Positions 7,133 to 14,321 of a stretch of 21,845 nt of DNA are shown piece after piece. Location of the stretch: contig JBKPND010000027.1 in assembly GCA_046732465.1 (NCBI GenBank), positions 1 to 21,845 of the forward strand, written 5' to 3'. Position 1 is the first letter of the stretch; each line of letters starts with the position of its first letter. The position numbers and the translations under genes are program-made. A model generated the notes under the pieces. The model did no database searches. It was not told the origin of the DNA and saw only the letters and a program-made list of their open reading frames with translations. This DNA comes from DASUPK01 sp046732465 (GTDB lineage Bacteria > Actinomycetota > Thermoleophilia > Solirubrobacterales > 70-9).

Positions 7133-7774
7133 ATGGCGCGAACGAGAACGATCGAGGACGGGTGCGGCATCGCCCACGCTTCGGACCTGCTCGGCCAGCG
7201 CTGGGCGCTGCTCGTCGTCAGGGAGCTGCTGCTCGGCCCGAAGCGCTTCACTGATCTCCGCGCCGGGATCCCCGACATCAGCCCGAACGTCCTCGGCCAG
7301 CGTCTACGCGAGCTCGAGGTAACCGGCATCGTCGGGCGTCGCAAGCTCGCTCCGCCCGCGGCCGTCCAGGTCTACGAGCTGACCGACTGGGGGCGGGAGC
7401 TCGAGCCGGCAGTCCTCGGGCTCGGGCGCTGGGCGAGCCGATCTCCCGCCTTCCCGAAGGACGCCGCGATGGGCCCGGACTCGCTCGTCCTGGCGCTGAA
7501 GTCGGCGTTCGATCCGGCGAAGGCCGAGGGGCTCGAGGGCTCCTACGAGCTCAGGCTCGGAGACATCCCCTTCAAGATCACTCTGAAGGAGGGGAGGTTC
7601 GACGCGTCCCGCGGTGAGGCCGAGAGCCCCGACGCGGTGATCGAGAGCGACCCCGGCACGATCGCGGGTGTCGTCTTCCGCGGAAACCGGCTGGGGAAGG
7701 CGGTCGAAGCCGGCGACGTCCGGATCGAGGGCAGCCGCCGGGTCGTCAACGCCCTCTTCCGGGCCCTGGCCTGA
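7133..7774 (+). CDS. HxlR-family winged-helix regulator with C-terminal SCP2-like domain
   Basis: The N-terminal 95 or so residues are a MarR/HxlR-type winged helix. CGIAHASDLLGQRWALLVVRELLLGPKRFTDLRAGIP is followed by ISPNVLGQRLRELEVTGIVGRRKL and the wing YELTDWGREL. The C-terminal half, about 105-213, resembles an SCP2 sterol-carrier domain (SYELRLGDIPFKITLKEGRFDASRGEAESPDAVIESDPGTIAGVV). Such a domain could sense a lipid or other hydrophobic ligand; that is inference. The ATG at 7133 gives 213 residues. The frame stays open far upstream, but that part lies antisense to the DUF899 gene and holds no likely start near here. It probably regulates itself and the divergent DUF899-VOC operon through the inverted repeat at 7081-7100. 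Confidence 0.9.
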   Translation: MARTRTIEDGCGIAHASDLLGQRWALLVVRELLLGPKRFTDLRAGIPDISPNVLGQRLRELEVTGIVGRRKLAPPAAVQVYELTDWGRELEPAVLGLGRWASRSPAFPKDAAMGPDSLVLALKSAFDPAKAEGLEGSYELRLGDIPFKITLKEGRFDASRGEAESPDAVIESDPGTIAGVVFRGNRLGKAVEAGDVRIEGSRRVVNALFRALA

Positions 7775-7784
7775 GAGTCGTCAC

Positions 7785-7801
7785 AGATGGGTCGGCCATC
7801 T
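7785..7801 (+). terminator. hairpin after the HxlR gene, possible terminator
   Basis: AGATGG and CCATCT pair across a 5-base loop, starting ten bases after the HxlR stop. There is no T tract, so termination is only suggested. Confidence 0.35.
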
Positions 7802-7835
7802 CGTCTCCCTGGTAGGAACGACGAAAGGAGCCGTC

Positions 7836-8126
7836 ATGGAAAGCGAAACTGCTCGCGCACGGGCCCAGGCTTTGGACGAGATCTGGAAGTGGACCGTGGG
7901 CGCCGGGATCCTCGTGGTGGCACTCGCCCCGCTGGCGCTGCCGATTCTCATCCTGACCATCGTCGCGCTGCTGCCGCTGGCCGTGCCCCTGCTGGCAGTT
8001 GGGCTGCTCGCCGGCCTGATCGCGCTGCCGGTCATGCTCGTCCGCAAGATCGGCCGTTCGGTGAGCGGGTCGCGCCGCCGCCGTCGGTCCGCGGAGCCGG
8101 CACCGAAGCCGGCGATCGGCCACTAG
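7836..8126 (+). CDS. small membrane protein with two hydrophobic segments, function unknown
   Basis: This 96-residue protein is not a family I can name. A short charged N terminus (MESETARARAQALDEIWKW) is followed by hydrophobic stretches at about residues 20-46 and 47-70, rich in Leu, Ala, Val and Pro. The C-terminal tail is Arg-rich and cytoplasm-like (GSRRRRRSAEPAPK). The start is well supported: AAAGGAG ends five bases before the ATG. The gene sits 61 bases downstream of the HxlR gene in the same direction, beyond a possible terminator. It converges on the flavin reductase gene with only four bases between stops. Both stops lie in the palindrome CTAGCGCGCTAG. Confidence 0.8.
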   Translation: MESETARARAQALDEIWKWTVGAGILVVALAPLALPILILTIVALLPLAVPLLAVGLLAGLIALPVMLVRKIGRSVSGSRRRRRSAEPAPKPAIGH

Positions 8127-8130
8127 CGCG

Positions 8131-8622
8131 CTAGGTCTCCGCGAGCAGGCCGCGGTAGTCGCCGCGGTGGTAGAGCAGCGGCTGGCCCTCGCCGGCCTCG
8201 GCCTCGATCACGTTGCCGGTCAGGATCAGGTGGTCCCCGCCGTCGATCAGGTCCCGCAGCTCGCAGGCGACCCAGACCAGCGCGCCCTCGAGCCGGGGTA
8301 GCGCCTGGCGCTCTGACCATTCGACCCCGGCCCACTTGTCGGGCGCCGGGTCCTTGGCCGAGAAGCGGCGCGCGAGCTCGGCCTGGTCCGCGGCGAGCGC
8401 GTTGACGCCGAAGCGTCCCTGGGCCCGCACCGAGGTGAGGGTCCGCGAGCCGCGGTCGAGGCAAGCGAGCATCATCGGCGGCTCGAGCGAGAGGGAGGTG
8501 ACCGCGTTCGCGGTCGCCCCCGAGGGACCCTCCGGGCCGACCGCGGTGACCACCGTCACCCCGGTCGCGTACGCGCTCAGCGCGTTTCGAAATCGCTCCG
8601 GGGTGACCACGTCGCTGGCCAT
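8131..8622 (-). CDS. flavin reductase family protein (FMN-binding split barrel)
   Basis: The 163-residue product fits the flavin reductase-like, HpaC-type family, which uses NAD(P)H to reduce FMN or FAD for a partner monooxygenase. The visible core is FRNALSAYATGVTVVTAVGPEGPSGATANAVTSLSLEPPMMLACLDRGS. Then come GRFGVNALAADQAELARRFS and, near the C terminus, DLIDGGDHLILTGNVIEAE with YHRGDYRGL. No monooxygenase is encoded beside it, so the partner is unknown. An F420- or haem-binding split-barrel role cannot be ruled out. The ATG at 8622 has a TAGGTT hexamer six bases upstream and no Shine-Dalgarno sequence, which suggests a leaderless transcript. Confidence 0.9.
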   Translation of the reverse strand: MASDVVTPERFRNALSAYATGVTVVTAVGPEGPSGATANAVTSLSLEPPMMLACLDRGSRTLTSVRAQGRFGVNALAADQAELARRFSAKDPAPDKWAGVEWSERQALPRLEGALVWVACELRDLIDGGDHLILTGNVIEAEAGEGQPLLYHRGDYRGLLAET

Positions 8623-8677
8623 GCCTGAAACCTACGGGGATGCCGCCCCCGGCGAATCTGGCCCGGAACCAGTTCCA

Positions 8678-8683
8678 TATGAT
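8678..8683 (+). promoter_or_regulatory. candidate -10 element of the cytochrome c gene
   Basis: TATGAT lies eight bases before the GTG at 8692. No convincing -35 hexamer or Shine-Dalgarno sequence is seen, so transcription may start at or next to the start codon. Confidence 0.45.
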
Positions 8684-8691
8684 CCCGCCGC

Positions 8692-9093
8692 GTGCGAGGG
8701 GCTCTCCTACTGATCGCTGTTGCCGCCGTTGCGGCCGCCACCGGCTGCGGGACGCAGGGGATCCAGGTTCCCAGCGACGACCCGACCCACGCGGGCGCCG
8801 AGATCTTCGCCCAGCGCTGCTCCGGCTGTCACACCCTCACCCCCGCGGGGACCGAGGGAAGCTCCAACCGCAGCGAGCGCGTTCAGGGCCCCAACCTGGA
8901 TCAGCGGAACGAGACGATGGAGGACGTGATCTTCGCGATCCGGAACGGCGGCTTCTCGGGCGCGATCATGCCGCAGAACATCGTGGTCGGCGCAGATGCG
9001 CAGAAGGTCGCCGCCTTCGTCGCCAAGTACGCCGGTCAGGACGTCACCGAGGCGCCGGCGCCCGCCTCGACGACGACCACCGCCGCCCCGTAG
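8692..9093 (+). CDS. membrane-anchored c-type cytochrome (lipoprotein)
   Basis: This small electron carrier lies outside the membrane and is probably held by a lipid anchor. The first 19 residues form a lipoprotein signal peptide with lipobox A16-T-G-C19. One haem-binding site C43-S-G-C46-H47 is present, and M93 in AIMPQN is the likely axial methionine, giving a class I monohaem domain of about 80 residues. The Thr/Pro/Ala-rich tail (APAPASTTTTAAP) looks disordered. The start is GTG at 8692; the nearby ATG at 8679 is out of frame. The gene precedes serS by only 12 bases, so the two are probably co-transcribed. A role in carrying electrons to a terminal oxidase is inferred from the family. Confidence 0.9.
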   Translation: MRGALLLIAVAAVAAATGCGTQGIQVPSDDPTHAGAEIFAQRCSGCHTLTPAGTEGSSNRSERVQGPNLDQRNETMEDVIFAIRNGGFSGAIMPQNIVVGADAQKVAAFVAKYAGQDVTEAPAPASTTTTAAP

Positions 9094-9105
9094 CGGGAGG
9101 CCACC

Positions 9106-10386
9106 ACGCTCGACCTGAAGCAGATCCGCAGCGACCCCGAGGCGGTCCGCTCGGCGCTGGCGCGGCGGGGCGCCGCCGACCAGCTCGACGAGCTGATCTC
9201 GGTGGACGAGCGCCGGCGTGAGCTCAACACGCGGATCGACGCGGTCCGGGCGGAGCAGAACAAGCTCTCGGGCGAGATCGAGGAGGCGGCCAGGGCCGGG
9301 AAGGCGGGCGACCCTGAGTTCGCGGAGGCGCGGGAGCGATCGAGCGGGCTCAAGTCGGAGCTCAAGGAGCTCGAGCCGCAGCTGGGCGAGCTCGACGGTA
9401 GGCGCGACGAGCTCCTCGTCTCGCTGCCAAACCTGCCCGAGGCCGAGGCCCCCGACGGCGAGACCGAGGAGGACAACGTCACCCTGCGCGAGGTGGGGGA
9501 CCGGACCGATTTCGGCTTCGAGCCCGTCGACCACCTCGACCTCGGCCAGCGCCACGGGTGGATCGAGATGGAGGCGGCGGCCGAGACCTCCGGATCCCGC
9601 TTCGCGTACCTGATGGGCGACCTGGTGATGCTCGAACTCGCCCTGGTCCGCTTCGCGGTCGAGCTGATCCGGGCCGAGGGCTTCGAGCCGACCGTCCCAC
9701 CGGTCCTCGTCCGCGAGCGTGCCCTCTTCGGGACGGGCGTGTTCCCCGACGACCGCGAGATGATCTACGAGGTGCCCAAGGACGAGCTCTTCCTGGTCGG
9801 CACATCCGAGGTCTCACTCGCCTCCCTGCATGCGGAGCAGATCATGGAGGCCGACGAACTGCCCAAGCGCTACGGCGGAATCTCGACCTGCTTCCGCAGG
9901 GAGGCCGGGGCCGCCGGCCGCGACACCCGCGGCATCTTCCGGGTGCACCAGTTCGACAAGGTCGAGATGTTCAGCTTCGTCGAGCCGGATGCCTCCCGCG
10001 AGGAGCACGAGAGGATCCTCGGCATCCAGGAGCGCATCCTCACCGCTCTCGAGATCCCCTACCGGGTGGTGGACATCGCGGTCGGCGAGCTCGGGGCTCC
10101 GGCCGCCCGCAAGTTCGATTGCGAGGCCTGGATCCCGAGCCAGGAGCGTTACCGGGAGGTGACAAGCTGCTCCAACACCACCGACTACCAGGCAAGACGC
10201 CTGTCCAGCCGGTACCGTGCCGCGCAAGGAGAATCCCCGGAACCCGTGCACACGCTGAACGGAACTGCAGTGGCTGTGGGTCGGACGCTGATCGCGCTGC
10301 TGGAGAACGGTCAGAGGGAGGACGGAACGGTGGAACTTCCCGCGGCTTTGCAGGAATTTGGCGCTCCAGAGCGGATTCCCACATAG
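9106..10386 (+). CDS. serS: seryl-tRNA synthetase (SerRS), apparent ACG start
   Basis: SerRS charges tRNA-Ser with serine in the cytoplasm. The N-terminal coiled-coil tRNA-binding arm covers about residues 25-105. Class II motif 2 is seen in CFRREAGAAGRDTRGIFRVHQFDKVEMF and motif 3 in NGTAVAVGRTLIALLEN. Conserved family sequence begins LDLKQIRSDPEAVRSALARRG, directly after an ACG codon at 9106. GGGAGG lies five bases before that ACG. An in-frame TAG (the cytochrome stop, 9091) is just upstream, and no ATG, GTG or TTG occurs until GTG 9202, which would remove 32 conserved residues. Starting at ACG gives 426 residues, the normal length. A sequencing error in a real ATG is the main alternative. 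Confidence 0.95.
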   Translation, partial: TLDLKQIRSDPEAVRSALARRGAADQLDELISVDERRRELNTRIDAVRAEQNKLSGEIEEAARAGKAGDPEFAEARERSSGLKSELKELEPQLGELDGRRDELLVSLPNLPEAEAPDGETEEDNVTLREVGDRTDFGFEPVDHLDLGQRHGWIEMEAAAETSGSRFAYLMGDLVMLELALVRFAVELIRAEGFEPTVPPVLVRERALFGTGVFPDDREMIYEVPKDELFLVGTSEVSLASLHAEQIMEADELPKRYGGISTCFRREAGAAGRDTRGIFRVHQFDKVEMFSFVEPDASREEHERILGIQERILTALEIPYRVVDIAVGELGAPAARKFDCEAWIPSQERYREVTSCSNTTDYQARRLSSRYRAAQGESPEPVHTLNGTAVAVGRTLIALLENGQREDGTVELPAALQEFGAPERIPT

Positions 10387-11031
10387 ATGACCCCCTCCTC
10401 CACTCCCAAGCGAGTAGTCCTCTGCGACGACCACGAGATCGTGCGCGAGGCCATCAAGGCGCGGATGGCATCGGTGTCCGGCGTTGAGATCGTCGGCGAG
10501 GCCGAGACCGGCGAGGAGGTCGTCGACAAGGTCAGGGAGCTCGAGCCCGACGTCTGCATCGTTGACGTCGAGCTGCCGGGCAAGGACGGGATCGACGCCA
10601 CCAAGGACATCCTCAAGGCTCGCCCCGAGACCCGGGTGATCATCTTCACCGCCCACGCCCAGCCCGATCTGCTGACTCTGGCGCTGCGGGCCGGCGCGTC
10701 GGGCTACGTCCTCAAGTCCGCTCCGAGCGAGGACATCGCCCGCGCGATCGAGGTCGTTGCCGGCGGTGGCACCTTCGTCGGCACTGAGCTCGGCCAGGGC
10801 GCGGGAGAGGTCGAGAAGCTGCTCGAGCTGACCCCCCGCGAGCGTGAGATTCTCGAGCTGCTCGCGGAGGGCCTGCGCGTCAAGCAGATCGCCGATCGGC
10901 TCTCGCTAAGCCCCGCCACGGTCCACACCCACGTCCGGAACGCAATCGCCCGGATGGAAGTCGATACGAGGACCGAGGCGGTGGCGCTCGCCGTGCGCTT
11001 CAGCTACCTGGGCGCCGGCGGGAAGGTCTGA
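10387..11031 (+). CDS. NarL/FixJ-family response regulator (orphan)
   Basis: This is a two-component response regulator and transcription factor of 214 residues. The receiver domain, about 8-125, has the acidic pair D14-D15 and the phosphoacceptor D60 (CIVDVELPGKDG). It also has the conserved Thr in IIFTAHA and the Lys in YVLKSAP. The LuxR-type helix-turn-helix at about 145-205 reads LTPREREILELLAEGLRVKQIADRLSLSPATVHTHVRNAIARM. The ATG directly follows the serS stop with no gap, so expression should be coupled to serS. No histidine kinase is encoded in the window, so the partner and targets are unknown. A GC-rich hairpin follows the stop. Confidence 0.95.
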   Translation: MTPSSTPKRVVLCDDHEIVREAIKARMASVSGVEIVGEAETGEEVVDKVRELEPDVCIVDVELPGKDGIDATKDILKARPETRVIIFTAHAQPDLLTLALRAGASGYVLKSAPSEDIARAIEVVAGGGTFVGTELGQGAGEVEKLLELTPREREILELLAEGLRVKQIADRLSLSPATVHTHVRNAIARMEVDTRTEAVALAVRFSYLGAGGKV

Positions 11032-11052
11032 GCGGCGCGTTTGAAGCGCCGC
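11032..11052. terminator. GC-rich hairpin between convergent genes, possible two-way terminator
   Basis: GCGGCGC and GCGCCGC form a perfect 7-bp stem around the loop GTTTGAA. It lies in the 25-base gap between the response regulator and msrB. There is no T tract in either direction. Confidence 0.5.
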
Positions 11053-11056
11053 CCAG

Positions 11057-11455
11057 TTACTCCTCGGGCTTGAACTCGAGGGCGCAGCCGTTGATGCAGT
11101 AGCGCTGCCCGGTCGTGTCCCGCGGCCCGTCGTCGAAGACGTGGCCCAGGTGCGCATCACATCGTGAGCAGAGCACCTCGGTGCGCCGCATCAGCAGGCT
11201 GTTGTCGGCCGCGGTCTCGACGTTCTCGTCGCCCGTCGGCCGGTCGAAGCTCGGCCAGCCCGTCCCGGAGTCGAACTTGTTCTCCGAGTCGAACAGCGGC
11301 TGTCCGCAGGCGACGCAGACGAACTGCCCCGGCTCCTTGACGTCGTTGAGCTCGCTCGTGAACGGCGCCTCGGTGCCCTTGTTGCGCACCACGTCGTACT
11401 GCTCGGGGGTGAGCTCCTGGCGCCACTCCTGCTCGCTCTTCTTGACCTTCTCCAA
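11057..11455 (-). CDS. msrB: peptide-methionine (R)-S-oxide reductase MsrB
   Basis: MsrB repairs the R form of methionine sulfoxide in proteins, using thioredoxin as reductant. The sequence has the structural zinc cysteines in FVCVACG and VLCSRCDAHLGHVFDDGP, the GTGWPSF substrate-site motif and the catalytic cysteine in RYCIN (about C120). The usual resolving position is less clear: CINGC carries an extra cysteine four residues after the catalytic one. I favour the TTG at 11455, giving 132 residues beginning MEKVKKSEQEWRQELTPEQY as in typical MsrB, with GAGG eight bases upstream. The frame extends to a GTG at 11503 (148 residues), but those extra residues do not resemble the family. The gene converges on the response regulator. 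Confidence 0.93.
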   Translation of the reverse strand: MEKVKKSEQEWRQELTPEQYDVVRNKGTEAPFTSELNDVKEPGQFVCVACGQPLFDSENKFDSGTGWPSFDRPTGDENVETAADNSLLMRRTEVLCSRCDAHLGHVFDDGPRDTTGQRYCINGCALEFKPEE

Positions 11456-11559
11456 AGTCTCTACCTCGCTTCCGTGTGTGCCTGACCAGGTTATCCCGGT
11501 CACTCATACAGTCCGCCGAGACGGGGCTCCGTTACTCCGCCCGACCTAGGATCCAGCGC

Positions 11560-12375
11560 GTGCCCGACTCGTTCTTCGTGCCCCAGGGGGAGCTTTATGC
11601 CGCTACGGACCTCACCCGTGGCCCGTGGGACGCGGGGGCGCAGCACGCCGGACCCCCGGCCGCGCTGATCGGCCGCGAGGTGGAGCGGCTCGGCGGCGGC
11701 CGGATCGGCGGGGAGGGCGGTCCGCCCGCCCAGGTCGGCCGGATCACCTACGAGGTCCTCCGGTCGGTGCCGATCGCTCCGGTGCGCGTCGATGCCCGAG
11801 TCGTGCGGCCGGGCCGGCGGGTCGAGATGTTCGAGGCGACACTCTCCGACGAGCCCGGCGAGCCCCTGATGCGCGCCGGAGGCTGGCGGCTGCGCACGGA
11901 TTCGGTCCCGATAGACCCACCCGAGAGCTCGATTCCGCAGCCCCGTCCACCCACCGCCGGTGACCCGGGCGAGTTCTTCCACACCGGCTACGACGTCGGG
12001 TACCACGTCGCGATGGAGTACCGGTTCGTCAGCGGGGCGTTCATGGACGTCGGACCGGCCACGGTCTGGATGCGGATGGCGGTGCCGCTGATGCCCGAGG
12101 AGGAGCCCAGCCCACTGCAGCGCGTCCTGGTGGCCGCGGATTCAGGCAACGGGGTGAGCAGCGCCCTGGACTGGCGGCGCTACCTGTTCATCAACGTCGA
12201 TCTGAGCGTGCACCTCCACCGCCTTCCCGTGGGGGAGTGGGTCTGCCTCGACGCCGAGACGTTCCCGGAGGCGAACGGAGTCGGGATGGCCGACACCCGG
12301 CTGCTCGACGAGCGCGGCCAGATCGGCCGCGCCGCTCAGACGCTGCTGGTGGCGGAGCGGGACTCCACCGGCTGA
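11560..12375 (+). CDS. thioesterase-like protein (double hotdog, TesB-like)
   Basis: The 271-residue product resembles actinobacterial acyl-CoA thioesterase family proteins with two hotdog halves. The first half contains WDAGAQHAGPPAALIGREVERL and ITYEVLRSVPIAPVRVDARVVRPGRRVEMFEATL. The second half contains DSGNGVSSALDWRRYLFINVDLSVHLHRLPVGEWVCLDAETF and ends with GIGRAAQTLLV-like sequence (QIGRAAQTLLVAE). It would hydrolyse or bind acyl-CoA esters; the substrate is unknown. The start is GTG at 11560, with TAGGAT seven bases before it and only a weak ribosome site. The frame is open upstream to 11476, but that stretch does not look like the family. The 3' end overlaps the GGDEF/HD-GYP gene by 40 bases tail to tail. 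Confidence 0.85.
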   Translation: MPDSFFVPQGELYAATDLTRGPWDAGAQHAGPPAALIGREVERLGGGRIGGEGGPPAQVGRITYEVLRSVPIAPVRVDARVVRPGRRVEMFEATLSDEPGEPLMRAGGWRLRTDSVPIDPPESSIPQPRPPTAGDPGEFFHTGYDVGYHVAMEYRFVSGAFMDVGPATVWMRMAVPLMPEEEPSPLQRVLVAADSGNGVSSALDWRRYLFINVDLSVHLHRLPVGEWVCLDAETFPEANGVGMADTRLLDERGQIGRAAQTLLVAERDSTG

Positions 12376-14321
12376 GGAACGGTGAGCTCCTCGGCGGGCG
12401 CGGTCCGCAGCACTCGCTCGAGCGAGGCGACGACCTCGGGGTCGAACTGGCTGCCCGCCCCGCGGCAAAGCTCCTCGAGCGCGGTCTCCGGGCTCCGGGC
12501 CGGCGAGTAGGGCCGGTCGGCCGTGATCGCGTCGTAGGCATCGCAGGCGAAGATGATCCGGGCCGCGAGCGGGATGTCCTCTCCGACGAGGCCGTCCGGA
12601 TAGCCGGCGCCGTCCCAGCGCTCGTGGGAGGATCGAATGAGCCGGCCGACGGCGGCGAGCGACGGCGCCGCCGTGACGATTCGCTCGCCCAGGATCGTGT
12701 GCTGGCGGATGAACTCCCACTCCTCGTCGTCGAGCGGGGTCGGCTTGTTGAGGATCGCGTCCGGAATGGCGATCTTGCCGATGTCGTGCAGCTCCGAGGC
12801 GCGGCTGAGGGCCGCGAGCTCGCCGTCCGGACAGCCCATGTCCTGCCCGACCGCGACGGCCATGACCCTGACCGCGTTGCCGTGATCGCCGAGTTCGGGC
12901 GCCCGCTGGTTGAGCACGCGGATCAGGACCGCCTCGACCTCGCCCCCGGCGGACGGCCGTCGCGAGTCCTTCTGCCCGTACATCCTCTGGTCGGCAAGCT
13001 GCAGGGCGGCCGAACGGTCCGCCACCTCCGCCGGCAGCTCGGCGGAGCCGGACGAACAGGTGACCCGGAAGCCCTCGCCCTTCTCGCTGAGGGCCGCCAC
13101 GCCGGCCTCCACCGCCTCGGCGGCCCCAGGCGCGTCTCGGGGGATCAGCATCGCGAACTCGTCGCCACCCATCCGGTAGGCCCGACCGCCCTCACCCACG
13201 GCGCCAGCGAGCTGGTGACCGAGCCTGACCAGCAGGGCGTCCCCGGCCGGGTGGCCGAAGGCATCGTTGTATGCCTTGAAGCCGTCCAGATCGAGGATGG
13301 TGAGCAACTGGGGCCGGGGCTCATCCGAGTTCAGCAGCCGGTCCAGGTCGTAGATCAGCTTGCCGCGGTTGAAGAGACCGGTGAGGGGATCCGTCTCGAG
13401 TTCGATGACCAGGCGGCGGTTCTGGGCGAAGGTCATGACCAGTCTGACCACGACCGTCACGAGCGTGGCGATGGTGAGAGCCGCGACCACCGGCTCGCTC
13501 ATGTCCTGGCGCTCGAGCATGAGCAGCGCCAGGACGGCGAGGGCGAAGATCGTGGGGGAGGCGAACGCCCGCCAGCCCTCCGCCGGGGCGGTCTCCCGGC
13601 GGCGCGGCGAGGGCTGCATCGCGCCCGCCGCGATCAGGACCGTGGCCAGCGGCCAGAGGAAGTTGTTCCAGGCGGACGAGGTGTAGGTGCCCGCGAGCGA
13701 CTGGTAGGTGTAGACGCCGTCCCCCAGCGCCGCGCAGGCGACCCCGATGGTGACCAGCCCGAGGCCACGACCGGGACGCCATCCGGTCAGCGCAATGGCG
13801 CCGGCGGCCACCGCCAGGATGGTGAGGTCCAGAGCCGGATAGGCGACCGCGACCGCGATCTGGGCGGGGGTCCCGGTCGTGTTGGCGAGGACGTTGTCCA
13901 TCAGCAGGCTCGCGCCGATCGCGGTCACGCAGAGCGCTCCCATCGTCACGTCCGTCCAGACGATCGCGGTCATCCGGCCCACCCTCGAGCGCACGTAGGC
14001 GAGGATCCCGGCGAGGATCAGTGCGTAGCCGACGAGGTAGAGCGCGTCCGAGCCGGAGGGGAAGGGCGGCTCGCCCATATCCCGGAGGAAGACGGTCCAG
14101 TAGAGGTCCCCGGCGGCCCAGCCCAGCAGACCCAAACCGAGCAGGGCCCAGGGCAGCCGCTCCTGCTTGCGCACGGCCGCACGCCACAGGGTTCCCAGGG
14201 CGGCGCCCACGGTGACGAAGTCGTAGGCCCACTCCTCGATGAGGTAGTCGTGGCCGGACCCGAAGCCGACGGTGTAGTGGGCGATCACCACGAGCAGCGC
14301 GGCCACGACGGCACCGGCCAT
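12336..14321 (-). CDS. membrane-bound bifunctional cyclic-di-GMP protein: multi-helix sensor, GGDEF and HD-GYP domains
   Basis: The protein can potentially both make and break cyclic di-GMP. Numbering is from the ATG at 14321 (661 residues). About 280 residues form an eight-helix membrane sensor. The GGDEF cyclase domain spans about 305-450, with an intact GGDEF at 385-389 and DPLTGLFNRGKL at its start. The RxxD inhibitory site expected five residues before GGDEF is absent (GEGG). The HD-GYP phosphodiesterase domain, about 460-630, has H512-D513 with HDIGKIAIPDAIL, H541, H566 and GYP 573-575 (HERWDGAGYPDGL). The start is uncertain: the frame stays open to a GTG at 14501 with a TTG at 14375. 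That extension has weaker third-position GC and overlaps the divergent gene, and no candidate start has a clear ribosome site. Confidence 0.93.
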   Translation of the reverse strand: MAGAVVAALLVVIAHYTVGFGSGHDYLIEEWAYDFVTVGAALGTLWRAAVRKQERLPWALLGLGLLGWAAGDLYWTVFLRDMGEPPFPSGSDALYLVGYALILAGILAYVRSRVGRMTAIVWTDVTMGALCVTAIGASLLMDNVLANTTGTPAQIAVAVAYPALDLTILAVAAGAIALTGWRPGRGLGLVTIGVACAALGDGVYTYQSLAGTYTSSAWNNFLWPLATVLIAAGAMQPSPRRRETAPAEGWRAFASPTIFALAVLALLMLERQDMSEPVVAALTIATLVTVVVRLVMTFAQNRRLVIELETDPLTGLFNRGKLIYDLDRLLNSDEPRPQLLTILDLDGFKAYNDAFGHPAGDALLVRLGHQLAGAVGEGGRAYRMGGDEFAMLIPRDAPGAAEAVEAGVAALSEKGEGFRVTCSSGSAELPAEVADRSAALQLADQRMYGQKDSRRPSAGGEVEAVLIRVLNQRAPELGDHGNAVRVMAVAVGQDMGCPDGELAALSRASELHDIGKIAIPDAILNKPTPLDDEEWEFIRQHTILGERIVTAAPSLAAVGRLIRSSHERWDGAGYPDGLVGEDIPLAARIIFACDAYDAITADRPYSPARSPETALEELCRGAGSQFDPEVVASLERVLRTAPAEELTVPQPVESRSATSSV

